DNA of 58,000 bases from Adiantum capillus-veneris (GCA_014529385.2 CM043953.1:84018342-84076341), one strand, 5' to 3'. Positions 37,401 through 46,800 are shown, counted from the first letter of the stretch. Numbers and translations are program-made. Notes: generated by a model not told the origin, from the sequence alone.

Positions 37401-40400
37401 TAGTTCCTTTCAGCATCGTTCAATTGACGGCTTGCAAAGCTAATGGGATAGTCCAATTTATGTTCTCCTGGTTGAGTGAGAACACACCCAATAGCAAAGT
37501 TTGATGCATCAATATGCACATGGAAAATGACATCCCAGTTAGGTGTCCTTAAAATCGGAGCACTTGCTAGTGTTTTCTTCAATTGTTCATAGGCTTGGTC
37601 ACACTCTTCAGTCCATTTAAATTCAATGAGAAGCTTGTACAAAGGACGTGCTATCTCAGCGAAAAATAAAATAAACCGTCGATAATAACCCACGTGTCCC
37701 ATGAACCTTTGAACTCCCTTGTAATTGGTTGGTGGTGGTAACTCTAGAATCACTTTAATTTTGCTCTCATCGGTTGAGATACCATTCTTGGATACTATAT
37801 GCCCTAAAATAACTCCATGCTTGACCCAAAATTGGCATTTGAACGGGTTCAATGAGATACGATATAACCTACATTTTTCAAACACCTTCCGCAAACATGA
37901 TAGATGTTCTTTCCAAGAAGAGTAAACACAAAGGTCGTCTAAGAAAGCTTCACAAAACTCTCTCAAATATTCTTTAAAAGCAGTGTTTATTAATCGTTGG
38001 AATGTAGCAGGGGCATTTGTTAAGCCAAAAGCCATCACACGAAATGCAAACACGCCAAATTCTGTGATGAAGGCAGTTTTAGCTTGGTCCTCTAGCGCTA
38101 TCGTGATTTGGTTGTAGCCTGAGTACCCATCTAGAAAGCTATAAGCTTCCTTGCCTGCAACTCTTTCGAGTACATGTTCGGAATATAGTAGGGGGTAATG
38201 GTCTCTTCTAGTAGCTGCATTAACTTTTTTGAGGTCCACGCACACCCTGAGTTTCCCATTCTTTTTTGGCACGATAACTATTGGCGACACCCATTCAGAG
38301 TGTTCAATAGGATATATGAACCCACATTTGATAAGCTTTTCTAGTTCTTCTTGAATGATCTTTGCGTACTTAGGATTCATCGGGTAGGGTCTTTGTTGTA
38401 CGGGCTTCGCAGTGCTAATCATAGGGATTGTATGTTGGACCACAGAAGGTGGAACACCTTTCATATCATGGTATGTCCAAGCGAATACGTCCTTGAATTC
38501 CTTGAGAAGCTCTTTGAGGACCGCCTCTTCAACTTCTGTGAGGTCTTGGGCAATAAAAACAGGTTTTGATTCTTCACCGGGGTCAGCTAATTCTATTTCT
38601 TTAACTATTGCCGGACCATCATAGATTCCATTATTCCCATCGATAGGTATTCTTTGGGCTTTTGTGTACACAACCTTTGCTTCCCCTGTGGTGTAAGATT
38701 TGAAATGTTCTGGTGCAGGGTGCAAGTCTGTGGATTCTGGTTGTGCGTTGGTTTGTGCTTCCATTTCTGCTTTCTTGTGTTGTCGAGCTAACTCTTGGTT
38801 TTGACGCCTCCTTGCAGTGCGGCTCAACTTTGGCTTGTCTATGATCTCTAATTGGGCTATGTCATGGGGTCGTGGTCTACACCACATAACATTTTGGAGA
38901 TATTCACCCCAATTGTCTACCAATTTTCGATGAGCATCACATGCTCCTATATAACTGAGCCATTCTGCTGAGGATCTCTTCTTGTTTATCCTAGCACGTA
39001 CATTGGCTCGATATCGACGCCTCTTAAGGTTTTTCTTTTTCTTATTTGAGACCTGCTTTTGATTTGCATTTAGATCTGGCTCACTAAAGGAGTCCTCGTT
39101 GGTGTCCTCTTCACTCTCGGAGGAGCTATCATCGGTTGATGTGCTCGGTCCTTCCGAATGTTTTGACTGTGAACTTGCTCCACTCTCTAATTCATGAGAT
39201 TCAGAATCCGTTTCACTCTGGGAGTCAGTGTCCAAGTCGTGTTGGTCAAAGTCTTCTATTGAGCTATCGGTGTCACTGTCAGATTGGTCCACAATTGCCT
39301 TGCCCTTAGAAGATGCATGTATGGCACTTATCATGTTCAGAGGTGCAATTTGTGGTACCTCTTCCCCCTCTGGTGTGACCCAAGTGGTTCCTCTATTTCC
39401 CCAGGTATCTATGGTTGCAGCTAGGTGTACCCAATCCACATTGTCTGATTCAGTCATCCCAGGTAGGATATCCATATAAGGAGAATCTTGGCCAATGTCT
39501 GTATCCTTCTTACAAGTGTAACAATATTGTAGTGGGGCCGAGTGAACTGTGGTGTCAGAGCGATGATCAATAATGGTTTTACTCCCTAAGGGGTGTACCT
39601 TACCAGTCACCAAATCCACTCTAAGGACAGAGTCTTGGAATTGCAAATAGACATGATTTTTAGACCAATCGTGAACCATTTGTGCTTCCCTCATGAATGG
39701 TCGTCCTAAAATCATTTCATATGACATAAGGTGTTTAGAGAAATCCATTACAATGAACGTATGTCGTACCTTGTGTCCTAGAACTTTGATCTTAAGATCC
39801 TTGAGCATCCCCATAGGTTTGGCTATGGTACCATTTGCCATCTTTACCACAATGTTAGTAACACTGAGGCGGGGTTTTCCCATGGATTCCCAACAATCTT
39901 TTGTAACGATGCTAACTCCCGCACCACCATCAAGAATTCCCTTTATAGTTAATCCCTTGGTAGTGATGGGTAGGGTCGCATTAGACTCGTCGCCTTCAAA
40001 ATACTGCCCTAATTCGTTAATGGGTACCTCGATCACAGACTCGTGTCCATCTAAGTCAAGTGATTGCACATGATTTTCCTCATCAATCATAATCGAGTCA
40101 GGCCTATTTGGTTGCGCAAACTGCGGTAATCCCGTTCGTAGCTCTCCGTTAAGGAATGCTCGAAGTGCAAGGAATAACTCAGGATCTCCATACAGCTTTG
40201 CTATGATCGTGGTTCGGACCTCAGAAGACATGAAGTCCACTAGTTTGGCCACATTCATTGGCGTTTTGCAGGGTGTAGGTCCTTGACTAGGAACTGGTGA
40301 GGATGGAATCTCATATTCCTCAATGGGATCAGGTATTCCTTCGTTAAACATCCTTTCCAACAAGAAGGGTGTATGCTCACTTTCTGATGTCCTGTCCTCA

Positions 40401-43400
40401 CTCCCTTCTTGGATGATACTAGATATGGCTAACGGTCTATGGTTCATGTGGGGTGGATGAACTTGCGTGGGAAACACTATGTCATGAATTTTGACCTGCA
40501 TGGGTTCTGGTTCTAGTTTCCTTTGAGTCTCCTCCACTAAACCTCTTAGATGTTTCACCTGCTCAATCTCCTCTACTGGGTTTGGGTACGTCCCAATCTT
40601 CTTTTTACGATTCTTCCCTTTTTGCCCCTGCGGTTTATCTTGGGGGTCTTGGATTGGATTTGGAAACACTTGTGGTGTTTTCAGAGGCTCTTTATGGTTT
40701 TCTCTCATTCGGTTTTCATTTGGTTTCATGTTACGGTTTTCTTTGTCGGTCTTTCCCTTTGTGGTATTGGTTCTAGTCTCCATTGTCTCGACTGAATCTG
40801 AATCATCCTCGAGGTCATTCATATACACGGGGTCATCTCCTGTTCCTATGTTTGTTTTGGAACTTGGCTTTGAATTTTCCGTATTCTGCGACTTCTTCCT
40901 TCGTGTCTTCTTTTTCTTTGCTTGGATAACTGACGCGGTATCTCTCTCTTCGAGGATATGGCTTGGCCCTTGAAGCATGGACCGTGTAATCGCATAAGCA
41001 GGTGCGACGGGTGGTATTGGCGATGTCACACTAGCAATTTCGACCAAGTTCAGGGGTGTGATTTTAGGCGCATTTGGGTTATAGGGGCATTGGGCAATCA
41101 AGTGATCTATGCCACAACGATTACATGTGAGTATTGGCATTGCAGACGTGCTCCCTTGATTCATTTGCATCTGTGCAGCATTCTTTTGCAGCCTAATAGG
41201 GCACTCCGCTACTCGATGTGGTCCACCACACTCGTAGCATTGAAGAGGTGGCCTCCTAAGCTGGGTGTTGATATTTTGACCTCTGGATGCGAGAGCAGCA
41301 GCTTGATAAACCGGCTTGACTTGTCCCCAACAATCTTCCATGTAGTATATAGGACACTCTTCCAATGTATCAAGTCCGTAGGCAATACTAGTGTCTATTT
41401 CCTCCTCACAGCCATCTGCATAAGCATTTGATGGCTCGCAACCCACTTGGTTCATAGGGGCGACTCTTGGATGCGGGGGCTGCGGTCCCAGCACAGGAGG
41501 TGGTAACGGTGTAGCTTGTACAACATTTTGAGATCTAGGGACCATGTGTTGCGGTAGTTGCTCAACAGGTGGAGCAGGCATCAATACAGGAGCCCGAGGT
41601 GCATCCGTCCAGGCTACAGGTGGTCTATTTGCCATCATACGTTTGATCATTAAACAATCCTTAGCTTGGTGACCATACCTACCACATGCGTTGCAAGTTC
41701 CATTAAATTTTACTCTAAACGTAGGGCACTCACTAGTGCTATGTGGACCTAAGCAAATGGAACACCATTGTTGCTCCCTTCTTGGATACATGTGACTATT
41801 TTGAGGGGGTCGATTATCCTTAAGAGACTCTTGGATTGCCTTGGTGAGGTCTGTCAAGAATGTCTCAAATACCTTTGGCTCATTGGCAATGGGCTTTGCA
41901 ATCATGGGTTCATACTCAATGGCTTGTGAGCTAGTGGATCTCGTGTCAGTAGACACCCTCATGCCTGCTATCATCAAGTTGTCCTCTAATTGGATTGCAT
42001 TGGCAGTGACATCTTCCCAGGTTGTGATACCTCTAATCACTAGTCCATTATAGATTCCTTCATTCCTCAACCCTCGAATGAATCGATCAAGCAGTTGGTT
42101 ATTGTTGAAGCGCTCATTTACAGGGCAACGAGAGTTTAAGTGCTTTAGACGACTAATGAAGTCCCTTACTGACTCTCCTTCCTTACGTTCGGCCTTCTGT
42201 AGCTGAGATGCTACACCCCAAAGCACACCTTCTCGTATGTACTCCTTTAGAAACAACCTTCGAAGGGTAGGGTAGATTGTTTTCTCGTCCACCCTTAGGG
42301 TCCTATACCAATCTCGAGCCTTCCCACTTAATGTCAAGCTTAAGGCATTGCACTTATGTAGTTCGTTGCGTTCCCCTAAGGAATCACATACTTGTTCAAA
42401 CACTTCAATGTGTTTTCTAGCATCTTCATCCCCATTGAATTTTTGCGTGAGTTTGGCAATTTGTACTGCCTTACTTCTAGGCTCTCTATCAGATGCATGA
42501 CGCATATTTTCCGCGATAGATCGACCTATGGTTTGAGCAAACGCTGCCAAGTCACCTATGTGAGGAGGCAGGGCCGGTGGAGGTACTCTTGGAATCATAT
42601 GTGGGAGAGGAACGGGTACCGGTCTTGGCATATGTGTGGATGATGCAGGATATGGAACATAACCGGGCATAGGTCCACTCGGATAAGAGCTAGGGAGCGG
42701 CACTCGAGGAGCATAAGCAAGTGGTACTATTGGAGGTGTGGGGGCCATGTGTGCATAAGGGGCTAGAGGCACATATGGTCGAGGCCCCATATTAGGTACT
42801 ACGACACTAGGTAGTGGCACTGCGCTAATCGTAGATGTCATCGGTACATTCTCTGTCAGGCTTATCCCTGGAGTGAGCACTGTGTTTTCCTTGATAGAGG
42901 GTTGAGCCAAGTTAGGGAAGCTAAAGTTTTCGCTCGGAGGCTCAGATTGCATAGAGACCCCAGGTGAAATGACGTAAGATGGGTCCATGGGGCTCATTAG
43001 AGGAGTCTCCATTTGTGATAGAGTAGGCTGTTGAGCCTTACTCGTATCGAGAAATCTCATGGGGCCAGTTGAGAGTATATTTACCCCTCGGTTTTGCCTT
43101 TCTGATTGAATAATGCCATGGATAACATTACAGATCATTTTCTGTTGATCTTCGATGCTCGTGGCACTAGAGGTGGATTGTACAATCTCTATCCATCCTA
43201 CATGGTAGGCGTGGCCAGAGTGTAGATCCGTCAACACCTCAGTGTGGAGGTCGTATGTCCAATGATCATTAATGAACAATCCTTCTAGAGTCGACGTGTT
43301 AACGGTTTCTTGTGAGGTAGAAGCAATGTTGCTCCCCATGGTTTTACTTGTCACCAACGGTACTCTAGAGGGAACTTCTGAAGGAGGCAGCTCAACAGGG

Positions 43401-43819
43401 CCTTCTTGGTAAGAAGTTGGCAGGATATCCACATGGACACTCTTTGGGGGTGTGGGGTCCACGTGCGATGTGAAAGGAGAGTCCACTTCCCCACCCCCTT
43501 CGTGTGCTTCATCTGCATCAGGTTCCGAGCGAGTAGCTCTACCTAATGTTTCCATGAAACGGCTAAACATACTAGTACTATGCTGTGGAGCTTCGGGAGG
43601 TGCATGGCCTTCTCTCTCCGTGTTTTGGGTAGGGTATGCTTCCATGATTTCTGAGTCGGAGGAGGAATCACTAGCGGCTATTTTAGGGTCTTGGGTGGTG
43701 CTACCTTGTGTCCCCGCTGAGGGTCTAGAGCTTATCGTGGATGGGTAATGGGTGTCCGTATGAACAGAGGCACCCTCAATATGCTCGTGTTCTAGCACCC
43801 GCCCAGAGCGTAAGTGCAT
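34472..43819 (-). CDS. gag-pol: Element C gag-pol polyprotein with two protease-like domains
   Basis: 3115 codons from ATG at 43817-43819 (MHLRSGRVLEHEH), no stop or frameshift. Domains by residue: Pro-rich region 280-420; gag core ~440-610 (KFNGDEDARKHIEVFEQV); CCHC-like knuckles ~682-695, 707-720, 861-873 and 897-911. First protease-like domain has Asp1297 (ILDGGAGVSIV) and ends ILGRPFM. An acidic Ser/Asp linker (~1507-1586) and a basic cluster KKKKNLKRRRYR (~1590-1610) follow. Reverse transcriptase ~1775-2060 with FLDD at 1959-1962; RNase H ~2098-2220 (Asp2104). Integrase HHCC ~2309-2351, catalytic Asp2381, Asp2443, Glu2479 (DD35E, all present). After integrase: coiled Gln/Lys/Ala stretch, second protease-like domain with Asp2745 (NALLDTGAKYNLLS) ending INLGRTWM, then W-x-P-K motifs ~2902-3005. 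The frame makes the particle, protease, polymerase and integration enzymes of the element. All core catalytic residues are present except that the first protease has DGG. Confidence 0.97.
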   Translation of the reverse strand: MHLRSGRVLEHEHIEGASVHTDTHYPSTISSRPSAGTQGSTTQDPKIAASDSSSDSEIMEAYPTQNTEREGHAPPEAPQHSTSMFSRFMETLGRATRSEPDADEAHEGGGEVDSPFTSHVDPTPPKSVHVDILPTSYQEGPVELPPSEVPSRVPLVTSKTMGSNIASTSQETVNTSTLEGLFINDHWTYDLHTEVLTDLHSGHAYHVGWIEIVQSTSSATSIEDQQKMICNVIHGIIQSERQNRGVNILSTGPMRFLDTSKAQQPTLSQMETPLMSPMDPSYVISPGVSMQSEPPSENFSFPNLAQPSIKENTVLTPGISLTENVPMTSTISAVPLPSVVVPNMGPRPYVPLAPYAHMAPTPPIVPLAYAPRVPLPSSYPSGPMPGYVPYPASSTHMPRPVPVPLPHMIPRVPPPALPPHIGDLAAFAQTIGRSIAENMRHASDREPRSKAVQIAKLTQKFNGDEDARKHIEVFEQVCDSLGERNELHKCNALSLTLSGKARDWYRTLRVDEKTIYPTLRRLFLKEYIREGVLWGVASQLQKAERKEGESVRDFISRLKHLNSRCPVNERFNNNQLLDRFIRGLRNEGIYNGLVIRGITTWEDVTANAIQLEDNLMIAGMRVSTDTRSTSSQAIEYEPMIAKPIANEPKVFETFLTDLTKAIQESLKDNRPPQNSHMYPRREQQWCSICLGPHSTSECPTFRVKFNGTCNACGRYGHQAKDCLMIKRMMANRPPVAWTDAPRAPVLMPAPPVEQLPQHMVPRSQNVVQATPLPPPVLGPQPPHPRVAPMNQVGCEPSNAYADGCEEEIDTSIAYGLDTLEECPIYYMEDCWGQVKPVYQAAALASRGQNINTQLRRPPLQCYECGGPHRVAECPIRLQKNAAQMQMNQGSTSAMPILTCNRCGIDHLIAQCPYNPNAPKITPLNLVEIASVTSPIPPVAPAYAITRSMLQGPSHILEERDTASVIQAKKKKTRRKKSQNTENSKPSSKTNIGTGDDPVYMNDLEDDSDSVETMETRTNTTKGKTDKENRNMKPNENRMRENHKEPLKTPQVFPNPIQDPQDKPQGQKGKNRKKKIGTYPNPVEEIEQVKHLRGLVEETQRKLEPEPMQVKIHDIVFPTQVHPPHMNHRPLAISSIIQEGSEDRTSESEHTPFLLERMFNEGIPDPIEEYEIPSSPVPSQGPTPCKTPMNVAKLVDFMSSEVRTTIIAKLYGDPELFLALRAFLNGELRTGLPQFAQPNRPDSIMIDEENHVQSLDLDGHESVIEVPINELGQYFEGDESNATLPITTKGLTIKGILDGGAGVSIVTKDCWESMGKPRLSVTNIVVKMANGTIAKPMGMLKDLKIKVLGHKVRHTFIVMDFSKHLMSYEMILGRPFMREAQMVHDWSKNHVYLQFQDSVLRVDLVTGKVHPLGSKTIIDHRSDTTVHSAPLQYCYTCKKDTDIGQDSPYMDILPGMTESDNVDWVHLAATIDTWGNRGTTWVTPEGEEVPQIAPLNMISAIHASSKGKAIVDQSDSDTDSSIEDFDQHDLDTDSQSETDSESHELESGASSQSKHSEGPSTSTDDSSSESEEDTNEDSFSEPDLNANQKQVSNKKKKNLKRRRYRANVRARINKKRSSAEWLSYIGACDAHRKLVDNWGEYLQNVMWCRPRPHDIAQLEIIDKPKLSRTARRRQNQELARQHKKAEMEAQTNAQPESTDLHPAPEHFKSYTTGEAKVVYTKAQRIPIDGNNGIYDGPAIVKEIELADPGEESKPVFIAQDLTEVEEAVLKELLKEFKDVFAWTYHDMKGVPPSVVQHTIPMISTAKPVQQRPYPMNPKYAKIIQEELEKLIKCGFIYPIEHSEWVSPIVIVPKKNGKLRVCVDLKKVNAATRRDHYPLLYSEHVLERVAGKEAYSFLDGYSGYNQITIALEDQAKTAFITEFGVFAFRVMAFGLTNAPATFQRLINTAFKEYLREFCEAFLDDLCVYSSWKEHLSCLRKVFEKCRLYRISLNPFKCQFWVKHGVILGHIVSKNGISTDESKIKVILELPPPTNYKGVQRFMGHVGYYRRFILFFAEIARPLYKLLIEFKWTEECDQAYEQLKKTLASAPILRTPNWDVIFHVHIDASNFAIGCVLTQPGEHKLDYPISFASRQLNDAERNYTTTEREGLAMVYAVKKFRYYLLANKFVFYVDHQALLYLVNKPCSTGRITRWLLILLEFDFMIVVRPGKRHVMADHLSRIPNGEAPTGVDDELPDTSLFIVETMPEWSENIVNFLVNGFPPKELRKDIARRLVKECEPYCLIAGTLYRLGKDDILRRCAREDEYLYILQEAHMGIAGGHFSGDLTARKVLQSGYWWPTLFKDASLFTKGCDECQRYKTTQRKDRMPLHPIKVTQPFEKWGLDFVGPISPAARNTQSRYILVATDYVTKWAEAKASQKADARTTAKFLFENIITRFGCPFEIVSDNGTHFINEVIRELTTTFMISHHKSTPYYPQANGQAESTNKTLISILTKTVEAHRTDWDLKLTSALWAYRTAYKVAINCTPFKMVYGQEAVMPWEFVIPSLRVASQEGWNGNPLTERLFILEKLDEERQLAVRNALVEKDRRKKWFDRHVKDKDIKVGDKVLMYGVRKEKKKLKYAGKGPYRVCEITPQGTLRVETLDGVETIGFLNGSKFKRYYDPLSQEELRAIHQKKAAKAQTELNKIQAQAEAKERQQRIRQKREANLGVTNAFHVEIEEDGLDSDTPLRYPIELNSGYGKVLYNALLDTGAKYNLLSYGVWCQLGKPPLSESIIQVKGVNKKKTTVFGIWHTSVSYDNGVVAQDFLVMPTGTMEGNINLGRTWMIATKCTIDWGTGGVTTQKPTLSPTTQAIVPQILPKEIKPKTLHVQEVEPYIPIAQLSRASIDVVERKLETHKNHPNITEKTYKWVPKTSVVSMVDAKKWKPSKNRTTHSKKCKETLRWIPKRLLEAQGYYEGNDQIWVPKRKVCSYLSPGPCKPNPVAPKRINDRGKKKITECYTPAPELVWVPKKERFVPPSSGTGKSNEASCSSCSPYMQIEASTQPPPNTVHIHPSTKEFAPSGVSSPPTTTLQIKSWESTLPPLQLDEAPRVIENYWKKSSPITNWNNWFQRVTSSFQTV

Positions 43820-44730
43820 GTGCGTTTGATACCCTAAGGTGTCAAAAAGCTGCTCTAGGAGGCCTTGTGATTAGTTTTTAGCGTGTTTTTTGTTTGTTTT
43901 TTTGCTAGATTTTTTAGAGCGTGTCGTGGAATGGGCCGTGTGATAGCTCGAAACGAGCGTATCGGTCAAAGGGTCGTGCCGTGCTTTACAGCCCTCCGTT
44001 TGGTCACTCTATGCCCTCGGAATCCCTAAAACTGTCAATTTTCAGAAGGGAACTAGGCCCAAACTAGAAAGTCTAAGGGTGCAAGTGGAAAGAGAAAGGA
44101 GGAGAGTGGAGGACTTGTCCCACATGCTCTCATTCTCTCTTGAGGGAGTAGGGTATATATATAAGAGTGAGTCTAGTATATATCATAAGACTGAGGACTG
44201 ATGCCTGGGCCTGGGCTTGGGCTTGGGCTTGGGAAAACGATCCCGATCTATCTTTTATACAAACCAACCCGTACGTTTTAAGAGTCACGTTTTTTATTTT
44301 CGAAAAATATCGCCACCCACTCGCTCGCGTTTTTAATTTCCGAAATTTTTTTCCTTTTAAATTTTTTTTTTTTCAAAATATTTTATTTTTTTTTTCAAAT
44401 TTTTTTTTTTTTTGGTTGATGCAGAAAAACGCAGAAATTGAAAAAAATGCAAAAAAAACGCAGAAATTGCAGAAAATGCAGAAAAAACGCAGAAATTGCA
44501 GCAAATTGACAGAAATGCAGAAAATTGCAGAAATTGAAAACGCCGAACTTGAAAATGCAGAAATTGCAGAAATTGAAAAAACGCAGACAATAGCAGAAAT
44601 TGAAACTTGACAGCAATTGCAGAAAACGCAAAAAACAGAAATCTTCCACACACTCCTTCCCTGCCTTTCCTATGATAGAAATTGCACCACAAGGAAGCGT
44701 AAAGTGCTAACCGAGCTTAGTGTAGGGCAT
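43820..44730 (-). other. Leader of element C between primer-binding site and gag-pol
   Basis: Non-coding. It holds a GGGCTT-type repeat (about 44203-44233), long A/T homopolymer runs (44340-44415) and an AAATTGCAGA minisatellite (separate entry). A TATATATATAAG run lies at 44154-44165 on the plus strand. Confidence 0.7.
44418..44640. repeat. Leader minisatellite built on GCAGAAATTGCAGAAAA
   Basis: Irregular tandem copies of a ~16-21-bp motif (GCAGAAATTGCAGAAAA and shortened forms with AAAACGCAG) fill about 220 bp. Both strands look open only because the motif lacks stops in some frames. The repeat lies in the transcribed leader of element C. Confidence 0.85.
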
Positions 44731-44749
44731 ATCCCCGGCAGCGGCGCCA
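44731..44749 (-). other. Primer-binding site of element C (tRNA-Asp type)
   Basis: The plus strand ATCCCCGGCAGCGGCGCCA is nearly the 3' end of plant tRNA-Asp(GUC) (CCCCGGCAACGGCGCCA), with one mismatch. It lies four bases from the 5' LTR. Athila-type elements use the same tRNA. Confidence 0.9.
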
Positions 44750-44753
44750 AAAA

Positions 44754-45003
44754 TGTGCGCTCCTTGCCGCACTGTCGAAGCAAGGGACTTGCCAATACAC
44801 CGTATGCGAGCCACAAACGGATCCAAGCACACAACAAGCCTAAACTAGCAAGCTCAAGAAAACAAAGGGTGTGTCACTCACCGCTCTACGCTCGCCTTCG
44901 TGGTGGATTCCTCGCCGCGATGAAGAAGAAGCTGCAGTCGTGCCGCGCTCAACCGCTTCGCCGCCGTTGTGCCTTCGTAATGCTCGATCGCACACACACT
45001 CTC

Positions 45004-45034
<31 letters not shown>

Positions 45035-45328
45035 AGGAGGTGAAGAAGAAGAAGATGGAGATGGAGCAAGAGCACTCTTCAATTGCACAAATGAGAGAAT
45101 GAGTAAAAATTAGGTTTAGTTGGCTTTTATAGGAGCTCACCCCATTCACACTTGGGCGCCCATGCTTAACCAACTAATCCCTTGAATGTCCAAGTTAAAG
45201 TGCGCCTCTCATCGACGATCACTCTACCTTTCCCTATTGGTCCGACAAGCCCGGTACCTGACTCTACCAAATACATTATACACGTCCATCGTAGGTGATG
45301 GGGTGTCCGTGAGCCGTGAGGGTTAACA
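44754..45328 (-). repeat. 5' LTR of element C
   Basis: 575 bp, on the minus strand TGTTAACCCTCACGG...GAGCGCACA. TACGT follows at 45329. Confidence 0.96.
45124..45132 (-). promoter_or_regulatory. TATA box in the 5' LTR of element C
   Basis: CTATAAAAG on the minus strand, about 200 bp into the LTR, the expected place for the U3 promoter. It is also present in the 3' LTR at 32216-32224. Confidence 0.65.
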
Positions 45329-45848
45329 TACGTCGATAACATGATGATTCTAGTATCCTTATGGTGAGTTAACTTCCCTTCCCCTTTCCAAAAAAAACAT
45401 ATGGGCATCAATCGGTAACACGGCTATGTGATGCTCGTATGCAAGCCATTACGTCTTTTTAGATTCGGACGGCACTCGATCTGTAATGCGGCTAATTGAG
45501 TGTCGTTTATTAAAAGTGTTTGTTTTTGCATAAATGTGGCGTTCAAGTCGTTAACCCGGTCGTATGAATGCCATTAACTTGTATGTGCATGTGGAGTTCA
45601 TTTTTTTAAGTATTAGATATATGAAATAGTTGGTCACATACATCAGACTAGTGAAAGCGACGTCTTCATTAAAGACCTCACTAGCGCTATATTGGAGAAC
45701 ACAGAGCGTAGGCTGCAAGGTGAAGGCCAATTGTGATTTGTTGATTCCAACAGAGATTCAAAAATTTGACCCCCACCACAAGGTTAGGACAATGTTGGGC
45801 ACTATCTATTGTAGAGACTGAAAGGAAGATATCCCTCCTACTTGCGAT
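45329..45848. other. Unassigned stretch
   Basis: No gene recognised. The sequence continues across element C to 31840. A short frame at 45630-45821 has no family resemblance. Confidence 0.4.
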
Positions 45849-46800
45849 ATGAAAAAATTAGAGCTCTGGGATAAGTTATGGGAGAAACAGAACGTCAAGA
45901 TGAAGCGGCTCAAAGCTCAGGACCAAGATTCCTTACCCAAGAGATTGAAGATGGCCCAAGATGCACAAGCAGGTATGGGTGGCATTGTAAGATGCATTGG
46001 CTATACCACCAAAGCTCCCCGGATCACAATATTTCCATATTACAAAGGGGGCACCTTGGGGGACATGAGGTGTCTCTTTCCATTTGCCAACGGAGGGTTC
46101 CGATGCCACATGCACAGGCTACAACACGGCTGGAGGTCATTGCCACTAGCAAATCATCACTTACTAGGGATAGAGATAATACAGATCAAAGCAGTGATTA
46201 AGAAGATGCCAGTAATCTGTCACGTCTTAATTGATGGCATTGCAGCTACTCACTCGACTCGTATGGTGCATAGTTACCTACACCCTTTCAACATAATGTT
46301 GGACTTTACTAGCACAAATAAACCCACGTTGCCATCATTGATTGGGAAATGATGCTTAGAACGCCAGCTAAGCGCGTATCAAATAATTATGTTCATCCAA
46401 GCGGACATTCGGGCCCTACAGTTTTGGAGGCATAGAAAGCAGGGGAAGGAGGAATTGCAAAGCAACCGTGGATTGCTCCAGAACTATACGATCCATGGTG
46501 CACAGATGTGTATACAAAAGAAGGCGACATTTATGCATTAGTAATCTATTCGACATGTTGATAGACTTTTGGAGTGCATCTAGGAAAGTTTATTTCCCAG
46601 ACGAAGTATTTTACCACCCCAATCAAGATGTTATGATGGCCATTCAGATAAAAGTAGACTGTTGGATGAAGTTAAGAGAGCGGGAAACTAGAAGAAATGC
46701 ATCAGATGTTTTGATCTTTTTCAAAGAACATTTAAAGACAGACCCTAATCTTGTCCAACGGTCTCTTATTGAACTTGCGTCATCTTTTTACCCGGCCTAA
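45849..46800 (+). pseudogene. Decayed protein-kinase copy, paralogue of the kinase at 52624
   Basis: Segments match the intact kinase in order: LELWDKLWEKQ against its LEHWNTRWRAE; GGIVRCIGYTT and IFPYYKGGTLGD against RGIVRSIAHSV and IFPYFNGGTLGD; YLHPFNIMLDFT against DLHPWNIMLDFT; PWIAPELYDPWCTDVY against PWRAPELLDGNHPCPW. The ATP-binding Gly loop and Lys region between the first two segments is missing, so a deletion removed most of the N-lobe. The catalytic loop has Y in place of the Asp (HSYLHP). After GK at 46352 the frame stops and changes; the last part (46468-46800) is readable only in pieces. The orientation is opposite to that of the intact gene 6 kb away. Confidence 0.8.

Larger units (their letters stand above)
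31846..45328 (-). mobile_element. Element C: 13.5-kb, apparently intact Ty3/gypsy retrotransposon
   Basis: Flanked by target duplication TACGT (31841-31845 and 45329-45333). Minus-strand order: 5' LTR (44754-45328), tRNA-Asp-type primer-binding site, ~0.9-kb leader with minisatellite, one 3115-codon gag-pol frame, internal purine tract, a 143-codon frame, ~1.3 kb of non-coding, purine tract, 3' LTR (31846-32420). Domain order PR-RT-RNaseH-IN is Ty3/gypsy. The tRNA-Asp primer and the lack of a chromodomain suggest the Athila/Tat (OTA) side of the family. I see no second RNase H, which many Tat elements carry. LTRs are equal in length (575 bp) with only about four differences. The insertion is therefore young, and the element may be autonomous. 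Confidence 0.97.

Noticed and set aside
44167-44692. Frames on both strands over the element C leader (Phe-rich or Gln/Lys-rich).
   Set aside because: Produced by the AAATTGCAGA minisatellite and A/T runs; no protein character.
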